Shown: one piece after another, positions 1 to 54,724 of the stretch
Layout of the letters: each line of letters starts with the position of its first letter
How positions within the stretch are numbered: position 1 is the stretch's first letter
Assembly (NCBI GenBank): GCA_030674185.1
Contig: JAPXFY010000026.1
Coordinates: 50,071,246-50,135,245 of the forward strand
From: Monoplex corrugatus
Taxonomy: Eukaryota > Mollusca > Gastropoda > Littorinimorpha > Ranellidae
Direction of reading: 5' to 3'
Length of the DNA stretch: 64,000 nucleotides
Notes under the pieces: generated by a model
What the model saw: the letters and a program-made list of their open reading frames with translations, nothing else
Databases searched by the model: none
What the model was told of the DNA's origin: nothing
Program-made: the position numbers and the translations under genes

Positions 1-356
1 CAGGAAAATGCATGTTCTTATTGGTAATTAATTCACTTGAATTAATATTCATACCTGTAAGTTTGGGAGATACGGCCGCAAACACCAAAAGTCACACCAA
101 CACTGCCACGTCAGCAAATCAGAGGAAGCTCGTGAAAATGACCCGATCATTATGGGAAAAGTACGGACTTCGGTATTCAGATCGGTAATTATCGGACACA
201 TGAATACATTAACGAAGCAAACAGCGATTGTTTGCCTACCCTCTCACATGTGCCGCCACGCCGGTCACAATCTTCCGCTGTAGTTTTCGCGCACGCGTAA
301 TCGCCGATTGTGACATACCTACCTACTGAGTCTGATACCAAAGGCAAAGCAAAAAC
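1..356. other. left flank, no gene recognised
   Basis: No open frame or known family is recognisable. Positions about 240-320 are richer in CpG than the surroundings and carry a short inverted repeat (GTCACAATC near 265, GATTGTGAC near 306). This could be part of an upstream regulatory region or the edge of another gene, but nothing decides it. Confidence 0.3.
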
Positions 357-476
357 TTAACATTTTGACTCCCTCACCCTATCCACCAGCTTCCTGCAGT
401 TAACTGGCGAATAGGGTGAGGGAGTCAAAGGGTTAATTTTTTTGCAACTAGTGGATAGGCGGAGTCAAAGGGTTAA
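357..476. repeat. TTAA-ended palindromic MITE (family P), degenerate copy
   Basis: TTAA at 357-360 is followed by a variant of the family head (ATTTTGACTCCCTCACC), then the inverted arm GGGTGAGGGAGTCAAAGGG and a second GGAGTCAAAGGGTTAA ending at 476. It is the same family as the copies at 8841, 16053, 18919, 49769 and 56434. The middle is rearranged (GTTAACTGGCGAATAGG replaces part of the palindrome centre). Confidence 0.7.
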
Positions 477-2031
477 ATCAATATCATGAATATGCAAATA
501 CGTGCTGAGGCTGAGCAGCCTCTGCTTCAGCTACTGAGCTAGGGTAACCCGAGAGTGAACTTCCCAACTTGACCCAAGTCCCTGTCGCGTTGTGATAAAC
601 ATTGCAAATAAAAGTGTAAGCAACATGCATTCAGAAAAAGATCAAATGATACTTTACCAACAAACGCAGTAGCTGTGCAAACGTCGACGAGGACGCCTGC
701 ATTTTGTTCCAATTACGAAACATGTTGTCTGCTGCAGACGAAGGGCACTGCCTTAAGCGTTATGCCCCTTGGAGGATTTAACTACGCGAATGATTCCCCT
801 TCACCTGTGCGCCTGTCTTTTGCTTTCTATGTTAATCTGTTCCCTGGTCACACACGTTTACATAAAATCGAACGCACCCCACCCCCTTCATACATACAAA
901 TACTCTTCATCTTCTTTCTTAACTCGGCGAAGAGTCATGCCTTTGTCAAAAAGACACAAAAGACATTGTATTTGTATTTGTTTTTTGTCATCTCTTGTGT
1001 CTACTTGACAATGCAAGGCGAATTGGAGAAAATTTGCGCCTCTCTTGTTTTATGTATTAGATACGCATTCTCATTCAATCTTTGTATGTTTCTGGTTCGT
1101 TTATCCGAGTTGCTTCTTGTTTTTACAGAAACAGTTTCTTAAGAAGACCTGACCACGCTCAGAATAAATTCCATGTACACTAGCCTCACTAGGTGCTAAG
1201 CCAGGTGATGGATAAGCTCCAAAATGATCGTGGTATAGGCCCTAGTCCTATATGTAATGCAGTGGGGAAGAGAAGATGGTCACTCCTCTGGCTAAGAGAG
1301 GAGTTGATGTCACTACCATCTCACTGTTACTGTTTCCTCATCAGCATGGTTCTAGTTGCAAACATTTCTAGTGTGTAGCTAACAGACACATTACACGGCC
1401 AATTTTAAAACTGATGAAAAATAGGTCGTGGAATAAACAAGTCATTCATATTAATAAAAATGTTCAATTGTTTTAATCTGAGAAAACACACCCTTCACAA
1501 ATTAAACAAGGCAAAGTAAACCTAGATATATTATTATAGCCCCAAGAGAGGGAAAGAATGGTTGCCTCCCTTACAATGATGTAGACAGACCAAAACATGA
1601 AGACAAAACAGACTTCTAAAATACAAAACGAAACAGAAAACGTTTACGAAGACAAGGCAAGAAAAAGAAAAAGAAAAAAAGATTTTTGAAAAGTGAAAAA
1701 AGAACACTACTGTGGATTGGGGGGCCGGCCAGAAAATACTCCCAGAGCACTTTGTCAGTGTCTAGGTCCGTCAGTGTGAAGATCCATTTTTTTTAAGATT
1801 GGTTCCAGTCATTCCCTTTTCATGAATAAATGAGGTGATGCATGAGCATTTGGTTCGACTCAGAGATAATTATATTGACAGGCATCTCCAATTTGACGTG
1901 CATGATCTCAGACATCAAGAGAACAGATAGGACGAGAAATTTTGACAGGCATGGAAATGTCCAGAAGACAGTTTATGCATGAGGAACACATTAATCTGTG
2001 ACACCCTTTGACCCTCAACATGTCCTTAAGA
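477..2031. other. upstream region of IDH3B, no gene recognised
   Basis: No conserved exon can be supported. The longest open stretch (675-1142, +) has a low-complexity, hydrophobic and cysteine-rich translation that resembles no family I know, so I treat it as chance. The segment must contain the IDH3B promoter and most of its 5' UTR, but no TATA box or start site is evident. Confidence 0.35.
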
Positions 2032-2069
2032 CGTCATAACCGGCAAAACAAATCGTCATACCCGGCAAA

Positions 2070-2070
<1 letters not shown>
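2032..2070 (+). promoter_or_regulatory. 17-bp direct repeat abutting the IDH3B start codon
   Basis: CGTCATAACCGGCAAAA (2032-2048) and CGTCATACCCGGCAAAA (2054-2070) differ at one base and are 22 bp apart. The second copy runs into the A of the ATG. The CGTCA core looks like a CRE/ATF half-site. Whether this is a promoter element, 5' UTR sequence or a chance duplication cannot be told from sequence alone. Confidence 0.3.
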
Positions 2071-43573
<41,503 letters not shown>

Positions 43574-43739
43574 TTAATGACTGTGTCAGTGGCAAGATAC
43601 AGTGGGGAGAGCTGGACAGCAGAAAGTCCTCAGAGGACAAGCACATCAAGCGAATGTTTTGACCCTAAACTCCTGACACTCTAAGGGGACCAGGCCACAT
43701 TCAGGTCATGACTATCGGATGCTCTTCTGGTGTCAACAA

Positions 43740-43965
43740 GGTGGTGGAGTGTAGTCAGCTTGCCTAACAGCTTGAGTTCTCTGTACTCCACACAAAAAAT
43801 GTGTAATGCGTAGTGAGTCCAGATGTGTTTGGAGAACAGCACTATACACGAACAAATAATGATAATAGTAATAGTAGTAATAATAATAATAATACAGTGT
43901 AATAATAATAATAATAGTGATAGTAACAATGACAATGATAATGAAAGTAATGATAATGATGATGA
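43740..43965 (+). mobile_element. SINE family C, 3' part with (AAT)n tail
   Basis: On the + strand GGAGTGTAGTCAGCTTGCC through GTAGTGAGTCCAGATGTG matches the reverse of 23450-23580, followed by an AATAATAAT/AATGATAATG tail. It lies in the 3' flank of IDH3B. Confidence 0.65.
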
Positions 43966-44579
43966 TTTTATGCACCTTCAACATGTGCTAACATACAGCT
44001 TGAACATCCGATTCATTGTGTGTGCAGTATATATTGTACATGTGGAACACTTGATTTTGTAAGTGAAAGTGCATGTTTGGTATGCAGGAGCCAGGTGACT
44101 TACCAGATATTTTGCCCGTCAGGAACAGTATGTCATCATAAAGACCACACACCATACTGATTCAAATGATACCCATGAAATAATCGATGTCCATGAATGA
44201 TATCCATCCATCTCATCAACAGTTTATCTTTTTTGGGGGGAGGGGGGAGGTATGGTGGTGTCATTTTTAAATGATCTTGGAACAGCCTGTTGTCAACTGG
44301 GTTTTAAGTTAAACAAGATGGATTTGAAGACAAGCAACAACAAAAAAAAACCCCAGTGAATTGACAACATTGCAGAATGGACAGAGAACCCGTGGCTTTC
44401 GCATACAATTGACCGAGCTGAAGAAATCTGGGATTTCACACAAAAGCCATTTCAATGAGCTATCAACACAGCAAATTCACATGCTAGATCTGGAAGATGT
44501 TGACGGTTCGTAGGGATTGTGATGCTCTCTTTATTTCATTGTCTCCAGCAGTTTGACATTTTGACTTTGCAATATGAAA

Positions 44580-44785
44580 AGATGATGATAACAACAGTGA
44601 TAATAGTAGAAGTAATAGTGAAAATAACATTAACAACATGAAAAGGTGATAATAACAGTAGTAATAGAAATAATATCAATAACAGTAACAACAGCAATGA
44701 TAATGATACTAATACTAATAGTGATAATGATCAATCATTCTTGTATATCGCTATTCTTAAACTCATTTAGACTTGAAATGAATTT
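44580..44785 (-). mobile_element. SINE family C tail with long ATA/ATG-rich repeat
   Basis: CATTCTTGTATATCGCTATT near 44737 matches the 3' end of family C on the - strand. The preceding 150 bp is its decayed (ATT)n tail. Confidence 0.5.
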
Positions 44786-46844
44786 TACAAGACAGATTTT
44801 TTTTTTATTCAAAATCAAATGTTCAACATATACCAGATATATGTATATGTGCATGCACAGAATCAGGTGTTTCCAGCTGTACAATGCCAAGGTTTTATGA
44901 AGATCGGTATTTCACTGCATGTGTTCGGTTTTGATGAATCTGTCCCATTTAGAATTTGACTTTTTTTAGCCAGAGATGGGAAGAGAAGAAAAGAATTATT
45001 CTGTACCCATTCCAGTTTTTATATGAATCTGTCATCTGCAATTTTAAATTTTATATGATGACATAAATACAGTTTATCAGAGATCATTGTTTACTGAATG
45101 TATTCCATGTTTTTTTAGAAAAACAAATATTTCATTCAGAATGTTGATTTTCTAGTCCAAAGACCAATGCAAAGATGGGCGAGAACAAGAACTTTTCTGT
45201 ATTTCCATTCCTGTTTGGTGTTTCATGTCAGTTATACTGTCGTCAGATAGACTGGTGTTTCATTGTTGTCACTATACACTGAAGGTGAACAATTATTACA
45301 TTACACGTGTAACTTCATTACCTGTTATTGAGATGGTGAGCAGATAATCATGTAAGTGCCTGAGGAGTTGCATAAGAATCAAGCCACATGATTTAGTTTA
45401 CGGTTCTACCTACTTAGTCTCAGATGCCTGCTATTTGGCTTCTTTGAGGAATTTATTTTACATATTATGTATTTGTAAGATGACGAAAGGTCACATGAAG
45501 TGAAGGTTTAAGATCTGTGCTCTTGTTAATTGTTGGTTACAGTCGGATTGTTTGTTGGTGCTGGTTTGGTAGTCTTGTCTCTGTATGTATGTGTATGGGT
45601 CGGTAGAACAGTAGAGATATATGCCAATGACTTTTTTTTAAATTGGACCATATTGCAATTGTTTTGTGTGAGTGTGTATGTTTGTGCATTTGTGCAAAGG
45701 CTGTGCATTCATAATAACTTAAATATTTTAAACTCCTTCCCCCCTCTTCTTCCATATCTATTTTTGAATTTATGTCTTGTTATTGTGTTGTTTTTCCTGG
45801 AAGGCTGACTTTGCTTGCTGCAGGGGTGTAGGTTTGGGGATGGGGGGGATTTTTCAATGACTGAGCTGTAAAACTGACTAATAAACATCATAATGATGAT
45901 GTAAGTAATAGGGAATGTTGTGAAAAACATTGGAACTCCATTGTACCATGAACTTCTGCTATAACAAACACACATCCTTCTCACTTGAGGTTCGTTATAG
46001 GCTGAGTTCACTGAGATGTCTCTTAACCTACTCACATGATGATCGTGCAAATAACCAGAAGTGATTCTGCAAAATGTGTTCAAAATGCAAAGTAATTCGC
46101 ATGTCAGATTCAGAAGTAAAAACAAAATCATGTCAACAAACTTACGTCCTTTTTCACTTACTCTTTTCGTACACAGTTTGAATAAAAGTAAGTGGACGCT
46201 TGAGTTTAGGTGGACTAGTCACTGTGTGTATCCCTGGACATCAGCCTCTGTTCCTATTCCCCTAACATCAGGGGTGGGCAGTCCTGATACCATGAGCATG
46301 GACACTTTGAAGCAGGCCAGAAACTGTCACTACTGAAACGCTGCCCTGTACAAAGTAACTGGCCACATGGCATATACAGTACTACCACCTGAAATTTTCC
46401 AAGTGTGGTGATATCATTTCCCCCATCCCCCCACCCCCATGGAGTTGCCGGGGGCTCTTTCAGTATCTGTCACTCTCTTTTTTTTCTGCCTTGTTCCTTT
46501 GCTTTCTGTTATTTCTTCCTATCATTTTCTGCCTTGCTGGTCCATTCACCTTTATGTGTTCAATAAAGTCTGACATACTTTCTCTTAGGATTGTTAATTG
46601 GGTACATGTATTAAGTGCATTTTTGGCTCTAAGGAAATGAGATATGCAGAAGCAATTTTAGGTAAATTTAGGCCTGTTTTTATATTTGTTTTAGTGTCCT
46701 TAGTTATGTTAAAATTTGTATTCAGGTGTTGTTGTTTTTTTAGATAGGGCATCTCCTTGGATTATTTGTGTGAACGCATTGATATGTGTACTTAATTTTT
46801 TTCTAAACTGTTGAAGTATTGTGTATGTTTTGAAATGGTTACAG

Positions 46845-47691
46845 CAGACCTGTTTACCCTACGCATTATGCGTAGAAATCTACGCATTTAGGCCCCTACT
46901 ACGCAACTACACATTTCAAAACCTCACTACGCATTAAACTTTTTGCGACTACACATTTTCGTCATGCGCTCATTTTCCCTTGCGCTCATCGTTTGACACA
47001 CTTGAGGCGCCGCGCAGGCAGCTGTGAAAGCTTACTGCATTCACTAGAGTTACCGCCCATAGAAGTTAGCGACCTAGTTTAGTTCACTGCCTGCGTGCGT
47101 CCGCGACTAGGCCTACTGCGCGTCTATCGTGTTGAACACAGTTTGGCCTCGTTATCGCCCTAGGCTATCAAAATGGCTGATTCTTCCAACCTGGAAAGCC
47201 ATTGGGGAGCTGGAGGGTGGCCAGTTCAAAGAACTGTCCCTGGTCATGAGGGGCATTGTCACCATCCCTCATAGCAGTGCTCACTGTGAGCGCATCTTTT
47301 CCTGTGTCAGGAAGAACCGCACAGATCAGAGATCCAGCTTGGCAGACACCACATTGGAAAGCCTTCTGGTCCTGAAGTCAGTGCCCCATGAGCCTGCAGA
47401 AGCTGTTCAGAACCTGACAGCAAAGGATCTTGCTGCACTGAAGAGTGCTTACAGCAAGAAACTCAGTAACTAATTACCTTGTGCAGAACATGTAAATAGT
47501 ATATATATATCCTGAATTGTGACATTTTATCATGACTTGAACTAGTGCCAGTAGTGGAACTTCTGGAAGTAGGTGTGAAATGGACTTTAAGATATCATCA
47601 TCATCATCATTATCTTAACACATTTGCATCACTGACTACACATTTTAGTTATCTGACTACACATTGCTTCTGAGTGGGGTAAACAGGTCTG
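46845..47691 (+). mobile_element. small hAT DNA transposon with 6-bp target duplication
   Basis: Terminal inverted repeats CAGACCTGTTTACCC (46845-46859) and GGGTAAACAGGTCTG (47677-47691), flanked by TTACAG on both sides (46839-46844, 47692-47697). Subterminal words CTACGCA and ACTACACATT are repeated several times near both ends, as in hAT transposase-binding regions. Other family A copies show the empty site. The usual hAT duplication is 8 bp; here only 6 match. Confidence 0.88.
47129..47473 (+). pseudogene. hAT transposase C-terminal dimerisation domain
   Basis: Open frame of 114 codons. Residues about 46-87 (IVTIPHSSAHCERIFSCVRK, then SLADTTLESLLVLK) are the classic hAT C-terminal dimerisation motif (IPxSSAxxERxFS). 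The upstream BED finger and RNase H-like catalytic core are missing, so this is an internally deleted, non-autonomous copy. The last residues, LKSAYSKKLSN, lie just before the stop at 47471-47473. Confidence 0.85.
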
Positions 47692-47743
47692 TTACAGCCC
47701 TGATATGGCTCTACACAGTCGGCTGGTCTTTAAACAAAATAAC

Positions 47744-48371
47744 AGGATGTGGTGAGGAAGTGGAAGGATTTAAGATAACAGTAACACTGGTGACATCATT
47801 TTAATTCAGAAAACTGAAACTGGTCACAAGTCAGGTTTTCACTTGTCCAGAACTAATGTTCCATCTGTTCTGGATTGGTAGCCTTCTGTGTACTTCAACT
47901 TTGTTTGTGAGAGACTGTCTTCAGTCAAGAAACAGAGTGCAAATTTATAAAACAAAAGTGACAATATCAAATAGAAGAAATTATTTTTATGCTTTCCTTA
48001 GTAGGTTAATGTCTGTGTGGACTTTGGTGCATTATATCTCTGGAGAGACTGTGGGTCAAGTTTTGAAGTATTTTTATAAATAATAATAATAATAATTACA
48101 ATATTTATATAGCGCAAAATCTTGATAAAATCAAATCTAAGCGCTAATGTGTTGGTTTTGGTGAATTCTATCTCTGCAGACTATCAGTCCAGTTTTAAAG
48201 TATTTTATAGTGTGTTGATTTCAATGCATTATACCTCTGCAGAGACTTTAGAAGTCCAAGTATTTTCATACTATATTATGTGCAAGTTTAATCAACATCA
48301 AAACCCACTGCATTTTCGGGTTTTTGAGAAATTGGGAGTTAAATCAGCATTCTTGGTGCTGGGTTGGTAGT

Positions 48372-48416
<45 letters not shown>

Positions 48417-49451
48417 TGTGCTTACTTTCCTTCTATGTATCTATGAGGTATACTGAGCTGGGTTGATCAATGTGTATATTTATATATTTTCATGTTGAAT
48501 ACCCGTTGAAAATTTTAATCTGCTCAAAGAGATTTTTTTCCACTTCATAAAGTACCAAAGTACTAAAGTACCAGGATTTTTTCCTGCTCAGTAACCTTTT
48601 CTTTTCTCATTTTATTTCAGCCCTTGTAGAATGTAGTGGTTTTATACCACAGATTTCTGTATGGGAATCAACAAAATAATGTTTTTGGAGAAAAAAAATT
48701 GGAGAAATCTATTTCTACTCACCCACTTTGTACTTTTTCCCTGGCTGATAATGGAGTGGCCTTTGTTACATTGTTCAGTTTTTCATTTTCATTTGTTTTG
48801 ATGTAAGGAGGAGTGTATTGAAGTTGAATAAGAAGAAACTGTTCAAGATGAATTGGTGCAATCTGTGATAATCTGCTGATTTTGTTTTACACATACGATG
48901 GACCAGTTTTGCATGTGAATGTATTTGAGAGTTGGTGGATTGTTTTTGAACGCAGATTTTTTTTTTAACCTTTTGCTTATATGTTTGTTCTTTATGAATG
49001 TTTACAAGATAATGAAATGATTGGTAGTTACTGAAGAAGACTAGTTACCTCAGAGAACTTTGATATTTTATAGTTTTAGGAGTTCGATTGCTGGTAGCAG
49101 ATGAATTACCTCAAAGAACTGATATAGCAGATCAGTTTCCTGAAACAAGTGAAATGTACAAATCCTGTGGGGCTATTGCTATTGTTCAGTTATGATAAAC
49201 AGCCGGATGAGAAAACAATTTCTGCAGGATAAAGGGTGGTAAAATGTTTTCAGCTATCCACTGCCCAGGTTGTGCTTTTTTATTTTCCCATTTGACAGTG
49301 AATTCACAAATTTGAAAATTAACATCATGATTGGACAGGAAATTGCTGAATGTTGTTTTGACAAGGACAGACTTTTAATTAAAAGAAAGAAAATATACAT
49401 ATCTGTTTTGTTCATTAATTTAATGTAGTGTATGTGTGTGTGTGTGTATAC

Positions 49452-49493
<42 letters not shown>

Positions 49494-49768
49494 TGTGTGT
49501 GTGTGTGTGTGTGTGGCATTCATGCAATAAGATTCACATCACCAAAGACACATCACCATTAAGTTGAAAGAGAAACAACAGTTTTTATTTCCACAAAGTC
49601 GACAAGACAGATCTTTTCGTATGACCATCACTTACCTTCTTCTCTCCCTCCCCTTCACCACTTTCTCTCCCCTCCCTGTACTTACAATTAAATTGCAAAC
49701 TGTCACACACTCACGATGCATTGGGATTCTTAAAACAAAACATTTTTCATTTTAACTCTAGTATGCTT
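47744..49768. other. intergenic region without gene
   Basis: Contains an L2 tail fragment (48080-48147) and GT arrays at 48377-48420 and 49430-49515. Nothing coding is recognised. Confidence 0.5.
48080..48147 (-). mobile_element. L2 tail fragment
   Basis: AATAATAATAATAATTACAA then TATTTATATAGCGCAAAATC and TAAGCGCT: the same 3' tail as in the LINEs at 9572 and 12091, here without a CA array. Confidence 0.7.
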
Positions 49769-49961
49769 TTAACTCTATGACTCCCCCACCCTATCTGCTA
49801 GCATCCCACATTGTCAGTCATGACAGCAAAGCAAAAACATTACCCTTTCACTCCCTCACCTTATCCACCAACTTCCTGCAGGAAGCTGGTGGATAGGGTG
49901 AGAGAGTCAAAGGGTTAAGTTTTTGCAACTAGTGGATGAGGTGCAGGAGTGAAGGGGTTAA
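49769..49961. repeat. TTAA-ended palindromic MITE (family P)
   Basis: A 193-bp copy with TTAA at 49769-49772 and 49958-49961. Centre CCTGCAGGAAGCTGG at about 49875-49890. The middle word occurs reversed (TCATGACAGCAAAGC). Confidence 0.88.
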
Positions 49962-50354
49962 CTTTTCATTCAGGCATCACTGTTCTTAAACAGTTTTTAT
50001 TTTAACTAAGTGTGTGAAGCACTTCAGGTCCGTATGACCTAAAAATATTCCCAGGATATATGTAGGCTGGCTTGAACACCACCTACCATTTAATTTTTTT
50101 GTACACTGGGTTCTTGTTTTGCATGCAAAAACACTGACTACTGCCTAGCTCTGACTTACAGATGCAATGACTCTTGTTGTATACAAATGACTACATGCAA
50201 TGTGTGGTGGTAGACCTAGGGCACAGTTGATCACCAAACAACTGACAAGGAAAAGATAAAAAAAACAAGGTAGACAAGTTATTCTAACAACGAAGTTGTT
50301 ACAAAAATTTTAGACAAAAATTCCAGATTTTGTGTTAATCATGGTTCAGTTCAG

Positions 50355-50460
50355 TTCAGTTCATATTGCTTATAGCCCAGCCGACTACTAGAGCCATATC
50401 AGGGCTAACACCACATCAAAAACGACAACCCTGTTAAGATAAAAGACAACAGTTAAAAAC
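50355..50460 (-). mobile_element. family A 3'-end fragment (variant)
   Basis: CATATTGCTTATAGCCCAGC, then CGACTACTAGAGCCATATCA and GGGCTAACACC. It shares a variant end with 54725-54800, suggesting a subfamily. It is preceded by a short TCAGT repeat. Confidence 0.6.
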
Positions 50461-50833
50461 CATGCTCACCTTTAACTTGCAAATCTAATTTATCATGGTC
50501 ACTGTGACCTTAAAAAAGCATTGTGACCTTGAAAAAGCATTAGATGAAACAAAACTTGAGGTGAAGTGAGAACAATGGTAAACTGTTGCAACAGAGAAAA
50601 ATAAAATGTGAATGTTAAGAGAAGTGCCGGAGAAAATGCTTTTCACACACTTTCCTCAAGAAGTGGAGATTCTGGGCAATTTTTTTTCTTTTTTGGGGGG
50701 GGGGAGGGACCATAAAAAAAAAAGAAAAAAAGAAGCTTATAACAACTGACTACCAGCTACGGAAAGACGCACATAAGTGCATGCACTTAATCTGTAAATT
50801 CAAGTGTGATTTCTTTAACTGTGTACATGCGGG

Positions 50834-50869
<36 letters not shown>

Positions 50870-50871
50870 TG

Positions 50872-50916
<45 letters not shown>

Positions 50917-53096
50917 TGCTCTCAAAAAAAATTATCCGCTTTATGTAAGTATCACAGTCACATTTTCATCTGACATAATAAATGGACAAACAAATCTATA
51001 GCACTTTCTCAACCCAAACACCTGTACTACAACAAATGTACACATTGATACAAGTGATACAAGTTTTCCATTTTATTTCAATTTAGTATAGTGATCAGTC
51101 CCTTGAATAATGTCACACAGGTATTTCTGTTTGTTAGTTTTGTCAGTGATAGTATCTATTTCATTGAAAAAATATCGATTCTCTCTGCCGGGTCAGATGA
51201 CCTTGGTTTCCATTTTTCAGGTGGCCGATCATCCCGAGATTACTTGTGTTTCATCTGAAAATCTTGCATAAAAAAAAATCTTTGCTAGGTCAGATTACCT
51301 GGTTTTTATTCTTCAGGAAGTCAGATTGTCATTCATTTTAAACATCTTGCATAAAAAAAATCCACCTTTACAAGTCATCAGTTGTTCTAAGGTCAGTTGT
51401 CCTGTAGATGAAAAGTCTTGCATAAAAATTATTGCAACATGCTTTAAGTTATATATAAATATATGTATGATTTATATTAATATACATAAGCTATATCTAT
51501 CAATCTTATGCACAACAACATTTCAAACAGAGCTAGCTACATAATATCAAAGGTTTATCGACACCTGAATCGACTGATAAGAACATTCACAAACTGGAAC
51601 ACACCAAGTGAAATAAAAAATATACTGTGGACATGGTAACAGTATTTTGCGATCACAAGGACATTTTACAAAATGTATAGCATTCTAGATGATATGACAT
51701 TAATCACCAGTAAAATGCTGAAGATACATAAAGTAAAACAGATAACCAATATCCTGAAAAGTGGACGAATGGAATTAATTATAGCAACATTAATACCAGT
51801 AACATTAATCACAAATAGTCAAAACATGTTGCAGATCGAGAAATTAAAACACAATATTAAGTATGTCACAGATCGAAAAATTAAAACACAGTATATAAAG
51901 TCGCAGACTTGTAAACTGAGATGGACAAATAAGATGGAATTTTCACTGACCAGCGAAAAATACAACCAAAGAAAAAATGACTGTCTCACTCTGTCTTGAA
52001 TTGAAACCGGACGGAAGGAGATGATTTGACAAAAACAAACAAGAGATGCCCAAAGCCATGGAACACAGAGAGTGTACATAACTTATACAACATTCCCTAC
52101 AACTACTTTCAACAAGTGGTCACACTTCACACAAACTATTGCCCTAAAACCTTGTGTCCCTCACTGTCGGAATGTGTCATAAAATAAGATTTCTCACATC
52201 ATGGTGCAGGCAGAGATGAAACATAGGGCTATGGTAATACTAAGCACAGATGTCCACCAACATTTTCTGTAACCACATACTAAAGCCTTCATGAACAGTA
52301 AGTCATGCTTCGTTCCTATTCGCAATGCAAAAGTCGTTCATTACTGCATGCCACAAACTGGAAAAAAAAAATGGTAAGTCATACATTGTGCCTATTTGCA
52401 GTGTAAAAGCCATTTGAACTGAGCATGGCACACTATGCAGATTTTATGTTGCAAATGGGAACAAAAACACGCTGCGCACATTTATTTTGTTTGTTTGATT
52501 TTGTCCTTGGGGGCAAAAATTGTTGCTGGATGTCTGTTCTTAGTATGAGCTTATACCCACACTTCCACAAAATACTCCATAAAATTACTGATTTCTACAA
52601 CATTCTTCATCACAACAGGAATGTGCAACAGAGAGGTTTTTGTGCAGTGACAAGCGGTAGGATTATAATATTTACAACATTCATCACTAAAAACACATTT
52701 TTCTATCAGCCACACAACAAAAAGAAAAGAAAAACAAACAGTTAAGAAAAACAAACAAACAAACAAAACCCATTATAAATAAAAACAAACAAACAAAACC
52801 CATTATTTCTCTTTGAAAATATTTTAAAAGTTGTAACAGTCACACTACATAAGTAGTCTCCCTTTTTCTGCACAGGCCAGGCAGATTTTGTGTCGCTCTG
52901 ATCTTGAAAATTGAGCCATGCAAATCAGCGGCTTCCAACTCTCTTCATGTCCAAACATATGATGAAAATAAATTAAGTCTGTTGTCAGTTGTCCAGAATC
53001 TTTAGTGAATAACTTTTAGCTTTGCATTTCCAGGTGCTGCGGGCCAAACTATTTCACAGAATATATTTATACTTCATTTCGTTTTCTTTTCTCTTG

Positions 53097-53097
<1 letters not shown>
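50461..53097. other. intergenic region without gene
   Basis: AT-rich. It has a GT array (50837-50913), a G run near 50694 and A-rich runs. Translation gives only low-complexity frames. It may include the 3' UTR of ARL3, but no end signal is convincing. Confidence 0.45.
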
Positions 53098-53150
<53 letters not shown>

Positions 53151-53151
53151 A

Positions 53152-53231
<80 letters not shown>

Positions 53232-53250
53232 GTGTGTGTGTGTGTGTGTT
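53098..53250. repeat. (GT)n array
   Basis: About 150 bp of GT with a GCATGCG break near 53150 and TTG breaks at the end. Confidence 0.93.
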
Positions 53251-53703
53251 GTTTTTGTTTTGTTTGTTATGGTCGTGCTTTTTGGGGGGGAGGGGGGTAG
53301 CACACCATATTTACCATGTGAAATTCACGCTGCTATCCCCAGAAAGAGGACACCACTGAAGTGCAGCACCAATCTCTGTTCCTTTATCTTTGTACATGTA
53401 TATTATCTTTGTACATGTATATCATATATATTTTTCCAGAGACAACTTCTTTGTTGCAGTGGGATGTTTAACATGCATAGAGCAAGTGTTGCACACAGGA
53501 CCATAGTTTATCATCCCACCTGAAAGGCTAGCTAGCACCTGAACTACTACATAAATCTTATGGTGGGGGAGAAAAATCCCTGTCTGGTCCACGATTCAAA
53601 CCCAGATTTCTTGTATCCTGGGGAAAGGCTTAACCATGAGGCCAGTAACTTCACTTTGTTCAAACCTGTACACTTGCAACTTCATTCTTTATCACTACAG
53701 ATG

Positions 53704-54025
53704 TTTAAAGCCCAGCCAACTGTTTAGAGCCATATCAGAGCTATAACCATCTCAAACAGAACACACACATCTAAATATATCTGTAACCCTACAAAAAAAA
53801 CAAAACCTGTAAAAGAAAATTAAGTACACATATCATCTGCATTCGCACATAATATAAGAATGTGCCCCTGCTGTTGGCCATTCCACCCAATCTATCCCCA
53901 AGGGTTTAAAAACAAACCCAGATAAAAATATATAAACATAATTAAGTAAACTGAAGCATATATTAAAACAGATAAATTTTCTAAAACTGCTTCTGCACAT
54001 CACAATTCCTTTGAGCCAAACATGT
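53704..54025 (-). mobile_element. family A retroposon, 3' half
   Basis: TTTAAAGCCCAGCCAACTG, AGAGCCATATCAGAGCTATA and AAATTAAGTACACATATCA, running to CTTTGAGCCAAACA. The 5' half is missing. Confidence 0.75.
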
Positions 54026-54724
54026 TCACCGCATGCTACACACAATGCACGACAAAAAAACACTGTCTTCAATGGTCTCCAGACAACCAACTGTAAGTAG
54101 ATTTAGAGAAAAAAAATTCAACGTAAGTAGTCACTTTCAGGAAACACTTCATTAAAGGACTAAAACAACAAAACACAAGACTGATTGCAACTGAGAGATG
54201 AAACAAACTATATAATATTGTACATATTGAATAAACCTTTATTTCACATGAAAAACAAAACCCTGGACACTCTGGGGAAAAATGCACACACACATTCAGA
54301 GAAAAAGCAATGTAACAACAACACAAACTAAAAACAAAAAGTTTTTTAAAGCTTATCTTTTGGCTGTGGTGTTGTTACATCATGCTGTATATAATTAAGT
54401 ACATACATGCAAGATTGTTGGTGACAGCGTGCACACTGGAATGACTATACTCTTGCATACATGTGTATTTCAACTTCTCATGCACACTCATCCTCCCGCT
54501 TACACACACTATCTAAACTTGCCATCACCACACACACAACCCGGTGTTCAACATTAACCTTATCAAAACTTTGTATATCAAAACAGAAGATGACAGTCTG
54601 CAAAGACTGATGGAAGGAAAAAGAACAGACCAAATCTCTCTGCTGAGTTTAACTCATTCATCCTAGCGCTTCAGCGCACCTGTCCCTAGTCAGATAGAGC
54701 ATTTCACCAGTCAGTTTGTATACT

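Larger units (their letters stand above)
43574..46417. other. IDH3B 3' UTR and intergenic region
   Basis: No gene seen. The 3' UTR must begin here. AATAAA words on the + strand occur only far downstream (about 45880 in CTAATAAACATC and 46188 in TTGAATAAAAG), so the polyadenylation site is uncertain. The stretch also holds SINE C fragments and ATA/ATG-rich microsatellites. Confidence 0.5.
46418..47743 (+). mobile_element. family A retroposon, copy 3, split by a hAT element
   Basis: The 5' part 46418-46844 has GGGGGCTCTTTCAGTATC and a mid-element AATAAAGTCTGAC. The last part, 47692-47743, has CCCTGATATGGCTCTACACA and CTTTAAACAAAATAAC. The body is shortened by a deletion between the first two conserved words. 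An 847-bp hAT transposon separates the parts. Confidence 0.82.

Noticed and set aside
675..1142. 155-codon open frame upstream of IDH3B
   Set aside because: Low-complexity translation with no recognisable family and an overlapping alternative frame. The length is compatible with chance in this sequence.
54069..54326. Minus-strand 85-codon hydrophobic frame
   Set aside because: No domain, and it lies in AT-rich intergenic DNA beside a family A retroposon. Chance frame.
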